Assembly (NCBI GenBank): GCA_903894155.1
Contig: CAITPF010000032.1
Coordinates: 1 to 44,004, forward strand
DNA: 44,004 nucleotides
Direction: 5' to 3'
From: an uncultured beta proteobacterium
Lineage (GTDB): Bacteria; Pseudomonadota; Gammaproteobacteria; Burkholderiales; Burkholderiaceae_B
Shown piece after piece: positions 1-7,149 of the stretch. The notes under the pieces were generated by a model that saw only the letters and a program-made list of their open reading frames with translations, had not been told where the DNA came from and did not search any database. The translations under genes were made by a program, and so were the position numbers. The stretch's first letter is position 1, and the number at the start of each line of letters is the position of its first letter.

Positions 1-56
1 ATTACCGATTACCGATTACCGATTACCGATTACCGATTACCGATTACCGATTATCG
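1..56. repeat. 7-bp tandem repeat (ATTACCG), 8 copies, cut by window edge
   Basis: Seven perfect head-to-tail copies of ATTACCG are followed by one variant (ATTATCG). The array may extend to the left of the window. A 7-bp unit is not a multiple of 3, so copy-number change would shift a reading frame or alter promoter spacing. The plus strand is stop-free in every frame through the array, while the minus strand (CGGTAAT) has a TAA in every frame. Confidence 0.95.
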
Positions 57-87
57 ATTGCTGCAAACCGCTTACCGCGAGCCGCGC

Positions 88-405
88 CTAGACCTGCGGG
101 CCCCACGGGGCTGCGGTCATCAGCTGGTTTTCCTGCTTCTGCAGCATGGGACGCAACTGGCCGGCAAACGCCATGAACTCGGCATCCGCGTACACGCCTG
201 CCCAAAACGCGCGGCGATCGGCATCATCGTCGAACTTCCAGAGGTGGACGATCTGGTTGAGCGCGCCCACGTCACCGATGAAGTACCCGGCAAGTTTTTT
301 CGGATGCTTCGACAGCGCTGGCCAGCCAGCCTTCTTATAGAGATCGACGATCTCTGACATCTTGCCAACCACCACCGTGTAGGTGCGCAGTTCGTATATC
401 GCCAT
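88..405 (-). CDS. NIPSNAP family protein
   Basis: A 105-residue protein beginning MAIYELRTYTV. This matches the small ferredoxin-like alpha/beta NIPSNAP family (dimeric alpha-beta barrel), whose members begin with an [I/V]-x-E-x-R-x-Y motif and carry a conserved aromatic region, here HLWKFDDDADRRAFW near residues 55-70. The biochemical role of bacterial members is generally unknown; they are often found beside catabolic genes. I chose the ATG at 405 because GGGAGA lies 6 bases upstream; the open frame runs on to 456 but without family similarity. It is last in a minus-strand series after the DMT permease (93-bp gap). Confidence 0.85.
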   Translation of the reverse strand: MAIYELRTYTVVVGKMSEIVDLYKKAGWPALSKHPKKLAGYFIGDVGALNQIVHLWKFDDDADRRAFWAGVYADAEFMAFAGQLRPMLQKQENQLMTAAPWGPQV

Positions 406-497
406 TTTGGTCTCCCGTGTTGTCGCCGCAGGCGTGCGGCAGGATGCAGACTGCATCCGCGATCCCCGCGCCGCGACGCGGCGTGCCCCTCGTTATC

Positions 498-1367
498 CTA
501 AACTTTAATCGATCTGCGCTGCGACAACACGAGCCCCAGGCCGCTTGCGATGATGACCCCCATGCCGGCCAGCGTGGCCTGATCCGGCGCATGGCCGAAG
601 AACAGAAAGCCGAACAGGGACGCGAAGACAATCTGGGCATAGGTAAACGGCGCCAGTCGCGCCGCGCTCGTATTGCGATAGGCGAAGGTGAGGAGCATGT
701 GACCCGTCATGGCAATGGCGCCCTGCGCGGCCACGAGAAGGCAGGCGCCGAAGGTCGGCATCACCCAGAAGAACGGTACCAGCGCGCTCGAGATCGCCAG
801 GCAAATGACGCTGGTAATGAAGTTGCTTGCCACTGGGTTATCAACGGACAGCACGCGGCGCGTGAGCATTTGGTAGACCGCCAGCGCAACCGCCGCGCCC
901 AGCGGAAGCAGCACGGCAGGCGTGAACAGCGCGCTTCCGGGTCGAACGATCATGAGCACGCCTGCCAATCCGCAAAAGACTGCGAGCCATTGCCCGAAGC
1001 GGATGCGCTCTTTCAGCACGCGCGCGGAGTATGTGATGACCAGCAGGGGCGACAGGTAGACCACGGCCGTGGCCTCGCCCACTGGCACGTAGCGAAGCCC
1101 GACGACAAAGCAGATACTCGCCATCAGCATGCAGAGCCCGCGCACCAGCTGCAAGCGCCAGAGCCGTGTGTGCAAGATGGAAAGGCCCATCGTCGGCACG
1201 TAGACAACGCCCATCAGCGCCGTCTGGACAGCAAACCGGGCCCAAACCACCAGCAGCGCGGGGTAAACCAGCGTCAGGTACTTGGCGATGACATCCTGCC
1301 CCGCAAACAGGAATACCGCGCCAAGGCTCAGCATGGCGCCGTAGAGTGGGTGCGGGGATGCCTTCAA
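498..1367 (-). CDS. DMT-superfamily (EamA) permease
   Basis: A 289-residue, very hydrophobic inner-membrane protein with about ten predicted membrane segments in two EamA repeats. The first repeat is about residues 10-140 (VRGLCMLMASICFVVGLRY; VVYLSPLLV) and the second about 150-285. Length and pattern fit drug/metabolite transporter exporters of the RhaT/YdcZ/EamA type; the substrate is not predictable. The start used is TTG at 1367, 19 bp after the kinase-like gene, with only a weak ribosome site. An internal ATG at 1334 would remove 11 residues and is a possible alternative. It is probably cotranscribed with 1387-1992. Confidence 0.85.
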   Translation of the reverse strand: MKASPHPLYGAMLSLGAVFLFAGQDVIAKYLTLVYPALLVVWARFAVQTALMGVVYVPTMGLSILHTRLWRLQLVRGLCMLMASICFVVGLRYVPVGEATAVVYLSPLLVITYSARVLKERIRFGQWLAVFCGLAGVLMIVRPGSALFTPAVLLPLGAAVALAVYQMLTRRVLSVDNPVASNFITSVICLAISSALVPFFWVMPTFGACLLVAAQGAIAMTGHMLLTFAYRNTSAARLAPFTYAQIVFASLFGFLFFGHAPDQATLAGMGVIIASGLGLVLSQRRSIKV

Positions 1368-1386
1368 CTTTCGGGCCTGCGGCGCT

Positions 1387-1992
1387 TTAGCTGATCAGAT
1401 GGTCGATAAGCCGGTCGAACTCCGCGGCATCGAACCTGGTGTTGTCAAAACGACGGATCGCCGGATTGGCGGGCGGCTCGATGCGACGCGGCAGATAATC
1501 CTGCCAATGGGTAAGCTTCCAGATGTCGCGCGGGTCTGCACGCAGCGCCATCCGGCGCCGCGCCTCCTCGGGGGCCAGATCGATCCACGCGAGCCGGATG
1601 TGAATCCCCGCAGGCAAACCAAGCCCGGCCGGATCAAACATGCGCCCGCTGCGAATTTCGCGCGAAAATGGGCCCACCAGAACGACATTGACGTTCATTT
1701 CGAGATTTTCGCGAACGATATCAATCAGGCCGGCGTACTCCATATCGCGAAGGTTCTCGAGATAGTACGGGCTGTCCCGGTCGTCCGCGCTGCCGGTGGT
1801 GAGCTCCATGACATGCGCACTGAAGCGCCCGTAGGCGGTGTCTTTGTCGAGAAAGAAAAAATCCTGCCCCGTGCGCGCGGAAATCAGGGGCATGGCGCGC
1901 TTGGCCAGCGTCGTCTTGCCCGTGCCGGCATGCCCGGCGAAAAGAATCAGCCTTGGAACTGACTTGGCGGTTGCACCCTGATCAATGGTCAC
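1387..1992 (-). CDS. P-loop kinase-like / AAA family ATPase
   Basis: A 201-residue soluble protein with a clear Walker A motif, GHAGTGKT, at residues 20-27 after a hydrophobic beta strand (RLILFAG). It resembles small AAA_33/zeta-toxin-like P-loop kinases that phosphorylate small molecules. The rest (IRLAWIDLAPEEARRRM, then R-rich segments) fits the lid and strand order of such kinases. No antitoxin partner is adjacent, so a metabolic kinase is more likely than a toxin. The start is a GTG at 1992, 22 bp after the DUF465 gene, with no strong Shine-Dalgarno. The substrate is unknown. Confidence 0.75.
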   Translation of the reverse strand: MTIDQGATAKSVPRLILFAGHAGTGKTTLAKRAMPLISARTGQDFFFLDKDTAYGRFSAHVMELTTGSADDRDSPYYLENLRDMEYAGLIDIVRENLEMNVNVVLVGPFSREIRSGRMFDPAGLGLPAGIHIRLAWIDLAPEEARRRMALRADPRDIWKLTHWQDYLPRRIEPPANPAIRRFDNTRFDAAEFDRLIDHLIS

Positions 1993-2014
1993 TGGCGAGG
2001 TCGCAGGCGCGCCC

Positions 2015-2233
2015 TCAGGCGGCGCCGGCCTTTTTAAGGATGGCGTAAATCTGGTCTTTGATCAGCAGCTTTTCCTTCTTCAGGGACTCGATTTCGGCGT
2101 GCGTGCCGGGTTCGGTACCCGATTCCATGTTCTGGACCTTCTGGTCCAGCGCGTTGTGCTTGTCAAACAGCTTCGCGAAGTGGTGGTCGCTGGTCTTGAG
2201 ACGGCTGATCAGCTCTCGGTGTTCGGGGAACAT
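2015..2233 (-). CDS. YdcH-like DUF465 protein
   Basis: A 72-residue, highly charged, helical protein (EHRELISRLKTSDHHFAKLF at the N-terminus). It matches the DUF465/YdcH family of small coiled-coil proteins that begin with FPE-[HY]-R-x-[LE]-I-x-x-L and have a lysine-rich second helix (LKKEKLLIKDQI). The function of the family is unknown. AAGGAG lies 7 bases before the ATG. It lies 122 bp downstream of the TAXI-protein gene and 22 bp upstream of the kinase-like gene. Confidence 0.85.
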   Translation of the reverse strand: MFPEHRELISRLKTSDHHFAKLFDKHNALDQKVQNMESGTEPGTHAEIESLKKEKLLIKDQIYAILKKAGAA

Positions 2234-2355
2234 GCGGACTCCTTCAAATTGGGTTTGGCCCTCGCGACGGACTCAATGCACAAAGTCCGCCCCACTAAGC
2301 ACAAGTGTAGCAACCAATCGAATGCCGGACTTCCGGGGAGAGGGGCTGGCGCGCG

Positions 2356-3555
2356 TCAATCCTTATTGATGACGGCAAGGTGTTCCTGAAGATTATTGAT
2401 CGGTTCGGCAAAGCCTGGTTCCTCTGCAGGCGCAGCCCCCCCCTGCGGCCGCTTATCCGCGCCGTCAGGCGCGTGTTCCGGCTCGTGTTCCGGCGCACGG
2501 AACCACTTGAAGATGACCAGCAGCAACGAGCCGATCGTCATCAGCAGCCCGGCCAGCGCCTTGAGCTTGTCGAACATCGCCTGGTCGATCAGCGGTTGCT
2601 TTCGCGCCAGGTACAACAGCGTTCCTTCGGAAATCGGGAATCCTGAGGACAGCATCATGTCGTCCTCGGACAGGGGTTGCCCGAACCGGGCAGCCACCCG
2701 CAGGTCGTAGAGTGTCTCCAGGACCTTCGCTACCGCCCGGGGATTCGCCTCTTTGCTGGCAACCAGATGCATTTTCACGCCGACGACCTGGATATCTCTG
2801 GGTGGAATGGGCGGGATGATGCTGTACATATAACCCAGGATTTTCGAATCGCCCACCCAGCCAAGCTTCTTGGATAACGAGGGCGGGAACGCCATTTCCA
2901 GCACACGGTAGCCCCGGTGCTGCACGAGGAACTCGACCAGGTCTGAAGGGGCGTACGACACCATGGCGATGACATCCGGCAAATGCTCGCGAGGCAGTTC
3001 GACCAACTCATGATCGCGGTAATTGATCTCCACATAATCCACGTTTGGTACGAGACCGGCAATCTGCAGCACCTGGTGGGCAATCACGCTCACCGCACCG
3101 TTGCGCACGCCCATGTTGACCGACTTTCCGCGAATATCCGCAACATCCTCGACACCCGGCTTTACCAGAAAGTGGACGATCTCGGGCGAAACGGTCGCGA
3201 CGTGACGCACGTTTTCGTACGCCGGATCCAGGCCGCCCTGTATGAAGGCCAGGTCTAGCTTGCCCTCGTCCACGAGGTCAAGCGCTTCGAGAGAACCGGA
3301 AACCGGCACGATCTTCAGCGAGACGCCCTGGTCATACGCCTCCTCCTCGAGGATGCGGGCGAGGAAATGGCGCTGACTGAGCAGGCTGCCGCCAGTGATG
3401 GTCAGGCTATGCTTGCGCGGCATCAGTTCGTACGCAAATTTTCCCGCAAGGCCAAGCAGCAGCAGGATGAGTATCCAGGCCAGGGCCATGCGCACCAGGT
3501 CATTTCGTCGAATCCTGTCCAGCAGTTCCGCCAGATATTGTTCGATATCGTTCAT
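2356..3555 (-). CDS. Membrane-anchored TAXI-family solute-binding protein
   Basis: A 399-residue protein. One membrane helix sits near residues 22-43 and a second near 330-352, flanking a periplasmic TAXI-type binding domain (TITGGSLLSQRHFLARILEE; LDLAFIQGGLDPAYENVRHV; IRGKSVNMGVRNGAVSVIAHQVL). A proline/acid-rich cytoplasmic tail follows. Classical TAXI proteins of TRAP transporters are soluble after signal cleavage; this one is anchored at both ends and has no TRAP permease beside it. GGAG lies 6 bases before the ATG. It is the fourth gene of the hydrolase-PstS-PstS-TAXI unit, 24 bp after the first PstS-like gene. A sensory or scaffold role is an inference. Confidence 0.8.
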   Translation of the reverse strand: MNDIEQYLAELLDRIRRNDLVRMALAWILILLLLGLAGKFAYELMPRKHSLTITGGSLLSQRHFLARILEEEAYDQGVSLKIVPVSGSLEALDLVDEGKLDLAFIQGGLDPAYENVRHVATVSPEIVHFLVKPGVEDVADIRGKSVNMGVRNGAVSVIAHQVLQIAGLVPNVDYVEINYRDHELVELPREHLPDVIAMVSYAPSDLVEFLVQHRGYRVLEMAFPPSLSKKLGWVGDSKILGYMYSIIPPIPPRDIQVVGVKMHLVASKEANPRAVAKVLETLYDLRVAARFGQPLSEDDMMLSSGFPISEGTLLYLARKQPLIDQAMFDKLKALAGLLMTIGSLLLVIFKWFRAPEHEPEHAPDGADKRPQGGAAPAEEPGFAEPINNLQEHLAVINKD

Positions 3556-3579
3556 CGCGAACTCCGTCGGATCGCCATG

Positions 3580-4410
3580 TCAGCGCACCATGGTCAGGCC
3601 AAGGCTGGCCAGCAGCTTTTGCCCGTTGCGCGACACGCAGTACTTTATAAACCTGCTCGCATCGTCTGATCCTTCCGAATTCATGACAAGGTACAGATCA
3701 CGCGTGAGCGGATAGCGTCGAAGCAGCACATTTTTTTCGTTGATGTCGTAACCCTCGATGGCCACCGCCTGGGTGGTGCCATCGAGGTTGCGCCCGTTGA
3801 TAAAGCCAAGGCCCATTGGATCAGAGGCGACGGCCTTGTTAAGCGATTTCGCGCTTTCCATGATGCGCATACTGCGCGCGAATGCGGTGTTGCGCATCAA
3901 CACCTCCTCGATCGTCGCGCGGGCAGAGGAACCCTGTGACCGCCCGAACAGGACGATGGCCCCGTCTGGGCCATTCAGTTCGCTCCAGTTCGTAATGTCA
4001 CCCGCCAGAACGCCACGAACCTGCCCTGCCGTCATCGCCTCGACCGGCATCGAAGGATGCATGACGATCGCGACGCCTTCCATGCCGATCAGCGTGCTGT
4101 GCAGGTTGGGGCGATCCTCTGCGGTCGTCAGATCGCGCGACATGATCGCAAGGCTGATGCTGTCGCGCTTCAAGGCAAGCAGACCGGCGGTCGCATTCCC
4201 GCCTTCAACGACGATATCCATATCGGGATTCTCTCGCGCGAACTCCTTGGCCGCCGCCTGCACGAACTCTTCGGCGGCCCGGGATCCCGCAATCAACAGA
4301 TTGCGTCGCAGTGTCATCTGGCGATAAGCCCAGTATTCGTAGCCCGCTACGCCCGCCAGCCCCGCCGTGCCGACGGCCCCGAGCACGATCAGCACGCGCC
4401 GGCGGTTCAT
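3580..4410 (-). CDS. PstS-like phosphate-type binding protein, N-terminally anchored
   Basis: A 276-residue type II periplasmic binding protein of the PstS/PBP-like family. It has an N-terminal RR plus a hydrophobic segment (residues 2-28) that is either a signal or an anchor. The domain then follows: AGSRAAEEFVQAAAKEFARE, SLAIMSRDLT, GDITNWSELNG and GRSQGSSARATIEEVLM, the last being the Ser/Gly-rich anion-binding loop typical of PstS. GGAGG lies 6 bases before the ATG. Its start overlaps the stop of the next upstream gene (ATGA at 4407-4410), so the two are translationally coupled. No pstCAB or phoU is nearby, so it is unlikely to be a simple phosphate transporter component. Confidence 0.8.
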   Translation of the reverse strand: MNRRRVLIVLGAVGTAGLAGVAGYEYWAYRQMTLRRNLLIAGSRAAEEFVQAAAKEFARENPDMDIVVEGGNATAGLLALKRDSISLAIMSRDLTTAEDRPNLHSTLIGMEGVAIVMHPSMPVEAMTAGQVRGVLAGDITNWSELNGPDGAIVLFGRSQGSSARATIEEVLMRNTAFARSMRIMESAKSLNKAVASDPMGLGFINGRNLDGTTQAVAIEGYDINEKNVLLRRYPLTRDLYLVMNSEGSDDASRFIKYCVSRNGQKLLASLGLTMVR

Positions 4411-5201
4411 GGCTTGCCTCCGCTGATCGGCACAAGCCCCATCGATGCGATGATTCGCTGCCCCTTTCCTGCATCAGCGCAGTAGCGCACAAACTCCGCC
4501 ACCTCGGCGCGCGTCTTGTCGCGCGTGACCAGCGTCAGATCGCGCAACAGCGGATACCGCTGGGAGCTGAAATTTGCCTTGTCCGGTGCGATACCGTCGA
4601 TCGCAAGCACCCCGACGCCGCTGCCATCGGCATAGGCGGCAGATGAAAAGCCGATGGCCTGCGGATCGGCCAGCACGCGGCTGACGATCTGGGATCCAAA
4701 CACAATTTTCGCCTTCAGCGTGATGGGCCACCTGTCCTTGAGGACCAACTGGACCCAGGACTCGTAGGTTCCGTTAGACGGAGGCAGCACATAGACGTTG
4801 ATCGCGCCTTTCGCGCCGCCGAGCTCGGACCAATCCGTGACACGGCCGGCGAACACATTTGCCAATTGATCGAGAGACAGCCCGCGCACCGCGTTCGAAG
4901 GCTGAACGATGGCGTAAAGCCCATCGCGCGCGATCGGCGTCATTGCCACATGCTGGCCCTGCTTATGCGCCGTGCGGGTCATTGCGGCGCTCATCGCGCC
5001 AGAGACCATGCCGATATCGGTCGTGCCATCCAGGACCGATTTGTAGCCGCGCGCCGACCCGCCAAGCTGAAGGGGCAGGCCGACATCCGGGTACTCGGTC
5101 ATGTATTGATCACCGATCGCCTGAATCAAGGGCAATACGTTGCCTGAGCCGCGCAATTGCACAAAGACCGATGCGTGCGCGATATAAGTGGTCGTACTCA
5201 T
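4407..5201 (-). CDS. PstS-like binding protein lacking a signal peptide
   Basis: A 264-residue PstS-type domain, paralogous in layout to the adjacent gene: RGSGNVLPLIQAIGDQYMTE, TDIGMVSGAMS, FAGRVTDWSELGGAKG, a binding loop at PPSNGTYESWVQLVLKD, and RYPLLRDLTLVTRD matching RYPLTRDLYLVMN of the neighbour. The domain begins within about 18 residues of the start and there is no hydrophobic leader. A strong GGAGGT at the right spacing supports the start, so the missing signal is not a start-calling error. It overlaps the hydrolase stop (5198-5201) and the next gene (4407-4410) by ATGA. It is probably cytosolic, or delivered by a partner. Confidence 0.8.
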   Translation of the reverse strand: MSTTTYIAHASVFVQLRGSGNVLPLIQAIGDQYMTEYPDVGLPLQLGGSARGYKSVLDGTTDIGMVSGAMSAAMTRTAHKQGQHVAMTPIARDGLYAIVQPSNAVRGLSLDQLANVFAGRVTDWSELGGAKGAINVYVLPPSNGTYESWVQLVLKDRWPITLKAKIVFGSQIVSRVLADPQAIGFSSAAYADGSGVGVLAIDGIAPDKANFSSQRYPLLRDLTLVTRDKTRAEVAEFVRYCADAGKGQRIIASMGLVPISGGKP

Positions 5202-5938
5202 GCGCGACCTCCAATTTGAAGTAGCGCCTCGGCCAGAAGCCCGGGCGAAGTGACCATGGCATCGTGGCCCGCCTCGATTTCCAGGTACGTCCAGTCAGGA
5301 CGCGATCTGGCGTAAGCACGGCTTGCCTGCCCGGGCCCATAGTGGGGCGTCACCGCAATATAAGTGACCGGCAAGCCCGCGCCGACCGGCGCATCAAGCA
5401 CAAGGCGATCTTCGTACGTCGAGACTGGATGTGGCGTACAGCGCGTGCGCAGCCACGCGGCATCCTCGGGATCGACCACGCCAAACGCCGACGGATCCGG
5501 GGGCGGCATCCAGACGCCGCCAGAGGCCTTGACGGCTTGCTCCCGGCGCCTGGCGGCGATCTCCTCGCCGATGACCGAGAACGGGGACTGCCCGTTCTGC
5601 AGCACGAGGGCGTCCAGGTAAACCAGATGCGCGATGCGGTTGCGCTCGCGATCGGCGGCTCCCGTAATGGAAGCCCCGCCAAAGCTGTGCCCGACCAGGA
5701 TCACGTCGCGCAGATCCTCCCACACCAGGACGTTGCAGACATCCCGCACGAACGTATCGAGGGTAATGCCGGGGCCAAGCAGGTGCGAGCGCTCGCCCAA
5801 CCCGGTCTGGGTCGGCGTATAGACTCGATGCCCTGCGGCCTCGAGGATTTCCCTGACCCGTTTCCAGCACCATCCACCGTGCCAGGCGCCATGTACCAGG
5901 ACAAAGGTTCTCGGATCGTCGTGAATTAAAGTTGACAT
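5198..5938 (-). CDS. Alpha/beta hydrolase (methylesterase/hydroxynitrile-lyase type)
   Basis: A 246-residue alpha/beta-hydrolase fold enzyme. It has the oxyanion HG at residues 16-17 (LVHGAWHGGWCW), nucleophile Ser85 in GHSFGG, and a late catalytic His in EAGHDAM. The pattern (TQTGLGERSHL, VLVWEDLRDVILVGHSFGG) is that of salicylate-binding-protein-2-like esterases, common in bacteria as uncharacterised esterases. No secretion signal is present, so it is cytosolic. It is first in a four-gene unit that continues with two PstS-like genes and a TAXI gene, overlapping the next by ATGA. No clear Shine-Dalgarno precedes the ATG at 5938. The substrate is unknown. Confidence 0.85.
   Translation of the reverse strand: MSTLIHDDPRTFVLVHGAWHGGWCWKRVREILEAAGHRVYTPTQTGLGERSHLLGPGITLDTFVRDVCNVLVWEDLRDVILVGHSFGGASITGAADRERNRIAHLVYLDALVLQNGQSPFSVIGEEIAARRREQAVKASGGVWMPPPDPSAFGVVDPEDAAWLRTRCTPHPVSTYEDRLVLDAPVGAGLPVTYIAVTPHYGPGQASRAYARSRPDWTYLEIEAGHDAMVTSPGLLAEALLQIGGRA
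5207..5212 (-). promoter_or_regulatory. Shine-Dalgarno GGAGGT fixing the signal-less PstS-like start
   Basis: On the minus strand GGAGGT lies 5 bases before the ATG at 5201, inside the 3' end of the hydrolase gene. It confirms that translation begins without an upstream signal-peptide extension. Confidence 0.8.
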
Positions 5939-6061
5939 GAGCAGTTCAGGATTGCCATTTCGATGGATGCATACGTTACTGCAATACTATTACGTCTCAA
6001 ACATAAAAATCCCGGTTCCGGACACTGGCCCGCGCGGGAGAACACGAGGAAGGCAAGCAAC

Positions 6062-7066
6062 ATGAAAAAACTGGTCGCGGGATTGATGCTGTTCGCCGTG
6101 CTGCTGCCGCTCGCCGCGCGCGCCGAGGTCTCCGAGGTTCGCGTGCCCCTGGGCGCGGGCGGATTCGGGTTCCTGCCGTTGCATGTGATGCAAAAACACA
6201 ACTTGATCGAAAAACAGACGGCCAAGCTGGGCCAGACGGTCAAGGTCAATTGGTCCAACATCGGCGGGCCAGCCGGCATGATCGACGCGTTGCTTTCCGG
6301 CTCGGCCGACTTTATTTCCGCGGGGCCGCCCTCCTTTCTCATCCTTTGGGACAAGACCAAGGGAAACGCAAGTGTCAAGGGGGTCGCCGCCATGAGCTCC
6401 ATGCCCATGCGTCTGAACACCCGCGCCGCGCACCTGAAAACGATCGATGATCTCAAGCCAGGCGACAAGATCGCCGTCACCTCGGTAAAGTCGTCCATCC
6501 CGTCGATCGTCATGCAAATGTACGCCCTGGGCAAGTATGGCAAGGACCAGGTCTTTCGCTTTGATCCCTACACCGTCAGCATGAATCACGCTGACGCCGC
6601 AGCCGCCATGCTGTCGGGCAGCGGCGGCGTCAACGCGCACTTCGCCTCGGCCCCGCTCGATCAGATCGAGACAAAAAACCCTGCGATCCGCACGATCATG
6701 AACTCCGACGACGTCATGGGCGGATCGACCACCTTCACCATGATCTCGTCGACCCAGAAGTTCCACGACCAGAACCCCAAGGTCTATGCCGCGTTTGTAG
6801 CCGCGCTCATCGAAGCGCAGGACATGATCCGGAATGACAAGCGCGCCGCGGCAGAAACCCTGATCGAGTCAATGGGAGGCGGCAGCAAGTGGTCGGTCGA
6901 CGAGATGGTCGCGATCCTCTCTGACCCGACAACCGTCTACACGACGCGCCCGGAGCACGTGATGAAGTACGCGAACTTCATGCACGACATCGGATCGATG
7001 AAGAATAAGCCGGCATCGATCGAGGACTTGTTTTTCAAGGGCGCGGACGTCAGCGCGGGGAACTGA
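6062..7066 (+). CDS. ABC-type NMT1/SsuA-like substrate-binding protein
   Basis: A 334-residue periplasmic protein. The signal peptide is residues 1-22 (MKKLVAGLMLFAVLLPLAARA, cleavage before EVSEV). A type II periplasmic binding fold of the NMT1/THI5/SsuA family follows (FGFLPLHVMQKHNLIEKQ; GGPAGMIDALLSGSADFISAGPPSFLI; DLKPGDKIAVTSVKSSIPSIVMQM). Family members deliver sulfonates, nitrate, pyrimidine precursors or aromatic acids to ABC permeases; no ATPase or permease lies nearby, so it is an orphan here. The start was chosen at 6062 (GAGGAAGG upstream), not at 5963. It diverges from the hydrolase operon across a 123-bp region. Confidence 0.85.
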   Translation: MKKLVAGLMLFAVLLPLAARAEVSEVRVPLGAGGFGFLPLHVMQKHNLIEKQTAKLGQTVKVNWSNIGGPAGMIDALLSGSADFISAGPPSFLILWDKTKGNASVKGVAAMSSMPMRLNTRAAHLKTIDDLKPGDKIAVTSVKSSIPSIVMQMYALGKYGKDQVFRFDPYTVSMNHADAAAAMLSGSGGVNAHFASAPLDQIETKNPAIRTIMNSDDVMGGSTTFTMISSTQKFHDQNPKVYAAFVAALIEAQDMIRNDKRAAAETLIESMGGGSKWSVDEMVAILSDPTTVYTTRPEHVMKYANFMHDIGSMKNKPASIEDLFFKGADVSAGN

Positions 7067-7149
7067 CCCAAGGGCTATAGAGACCGGGCGGGACGCACAC
7101 GAGGCGCGCCTCTGCCTGGACCAGGTGGCGATGCGCCCTCTGCGCGCCG

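Noticed and set aside
1387-1992. A zeta-type toxin of a toxin-antitoxin pair
   Set aside because: Only the P-loop is shared; the neighbouring DUF465 protein is not an epsilon-type antitoxin.
3580-5201. A Pst high-affinity phosphate uptake system
   Set aside because: No pstC, pstA, pstB or phoU is present, and one of the two PstS-like proteins lacks an export signal.
5110-5340. An upstream frame that might supply the missing signal peptide of the PstS-like protein
   Set aside because: It is in another frame, overlaps the real hydrolase gene and encodes Arg-rich sequence without a hydrophobic core.
7101-7112. 12-bp palindrome GAGGCGCGCCTC between the NMT1-type and TRAP genes
   Set aside because: Short, GC-rich and loop-free; such palindromes are expected by chance at this base composition and there is no T-tract.
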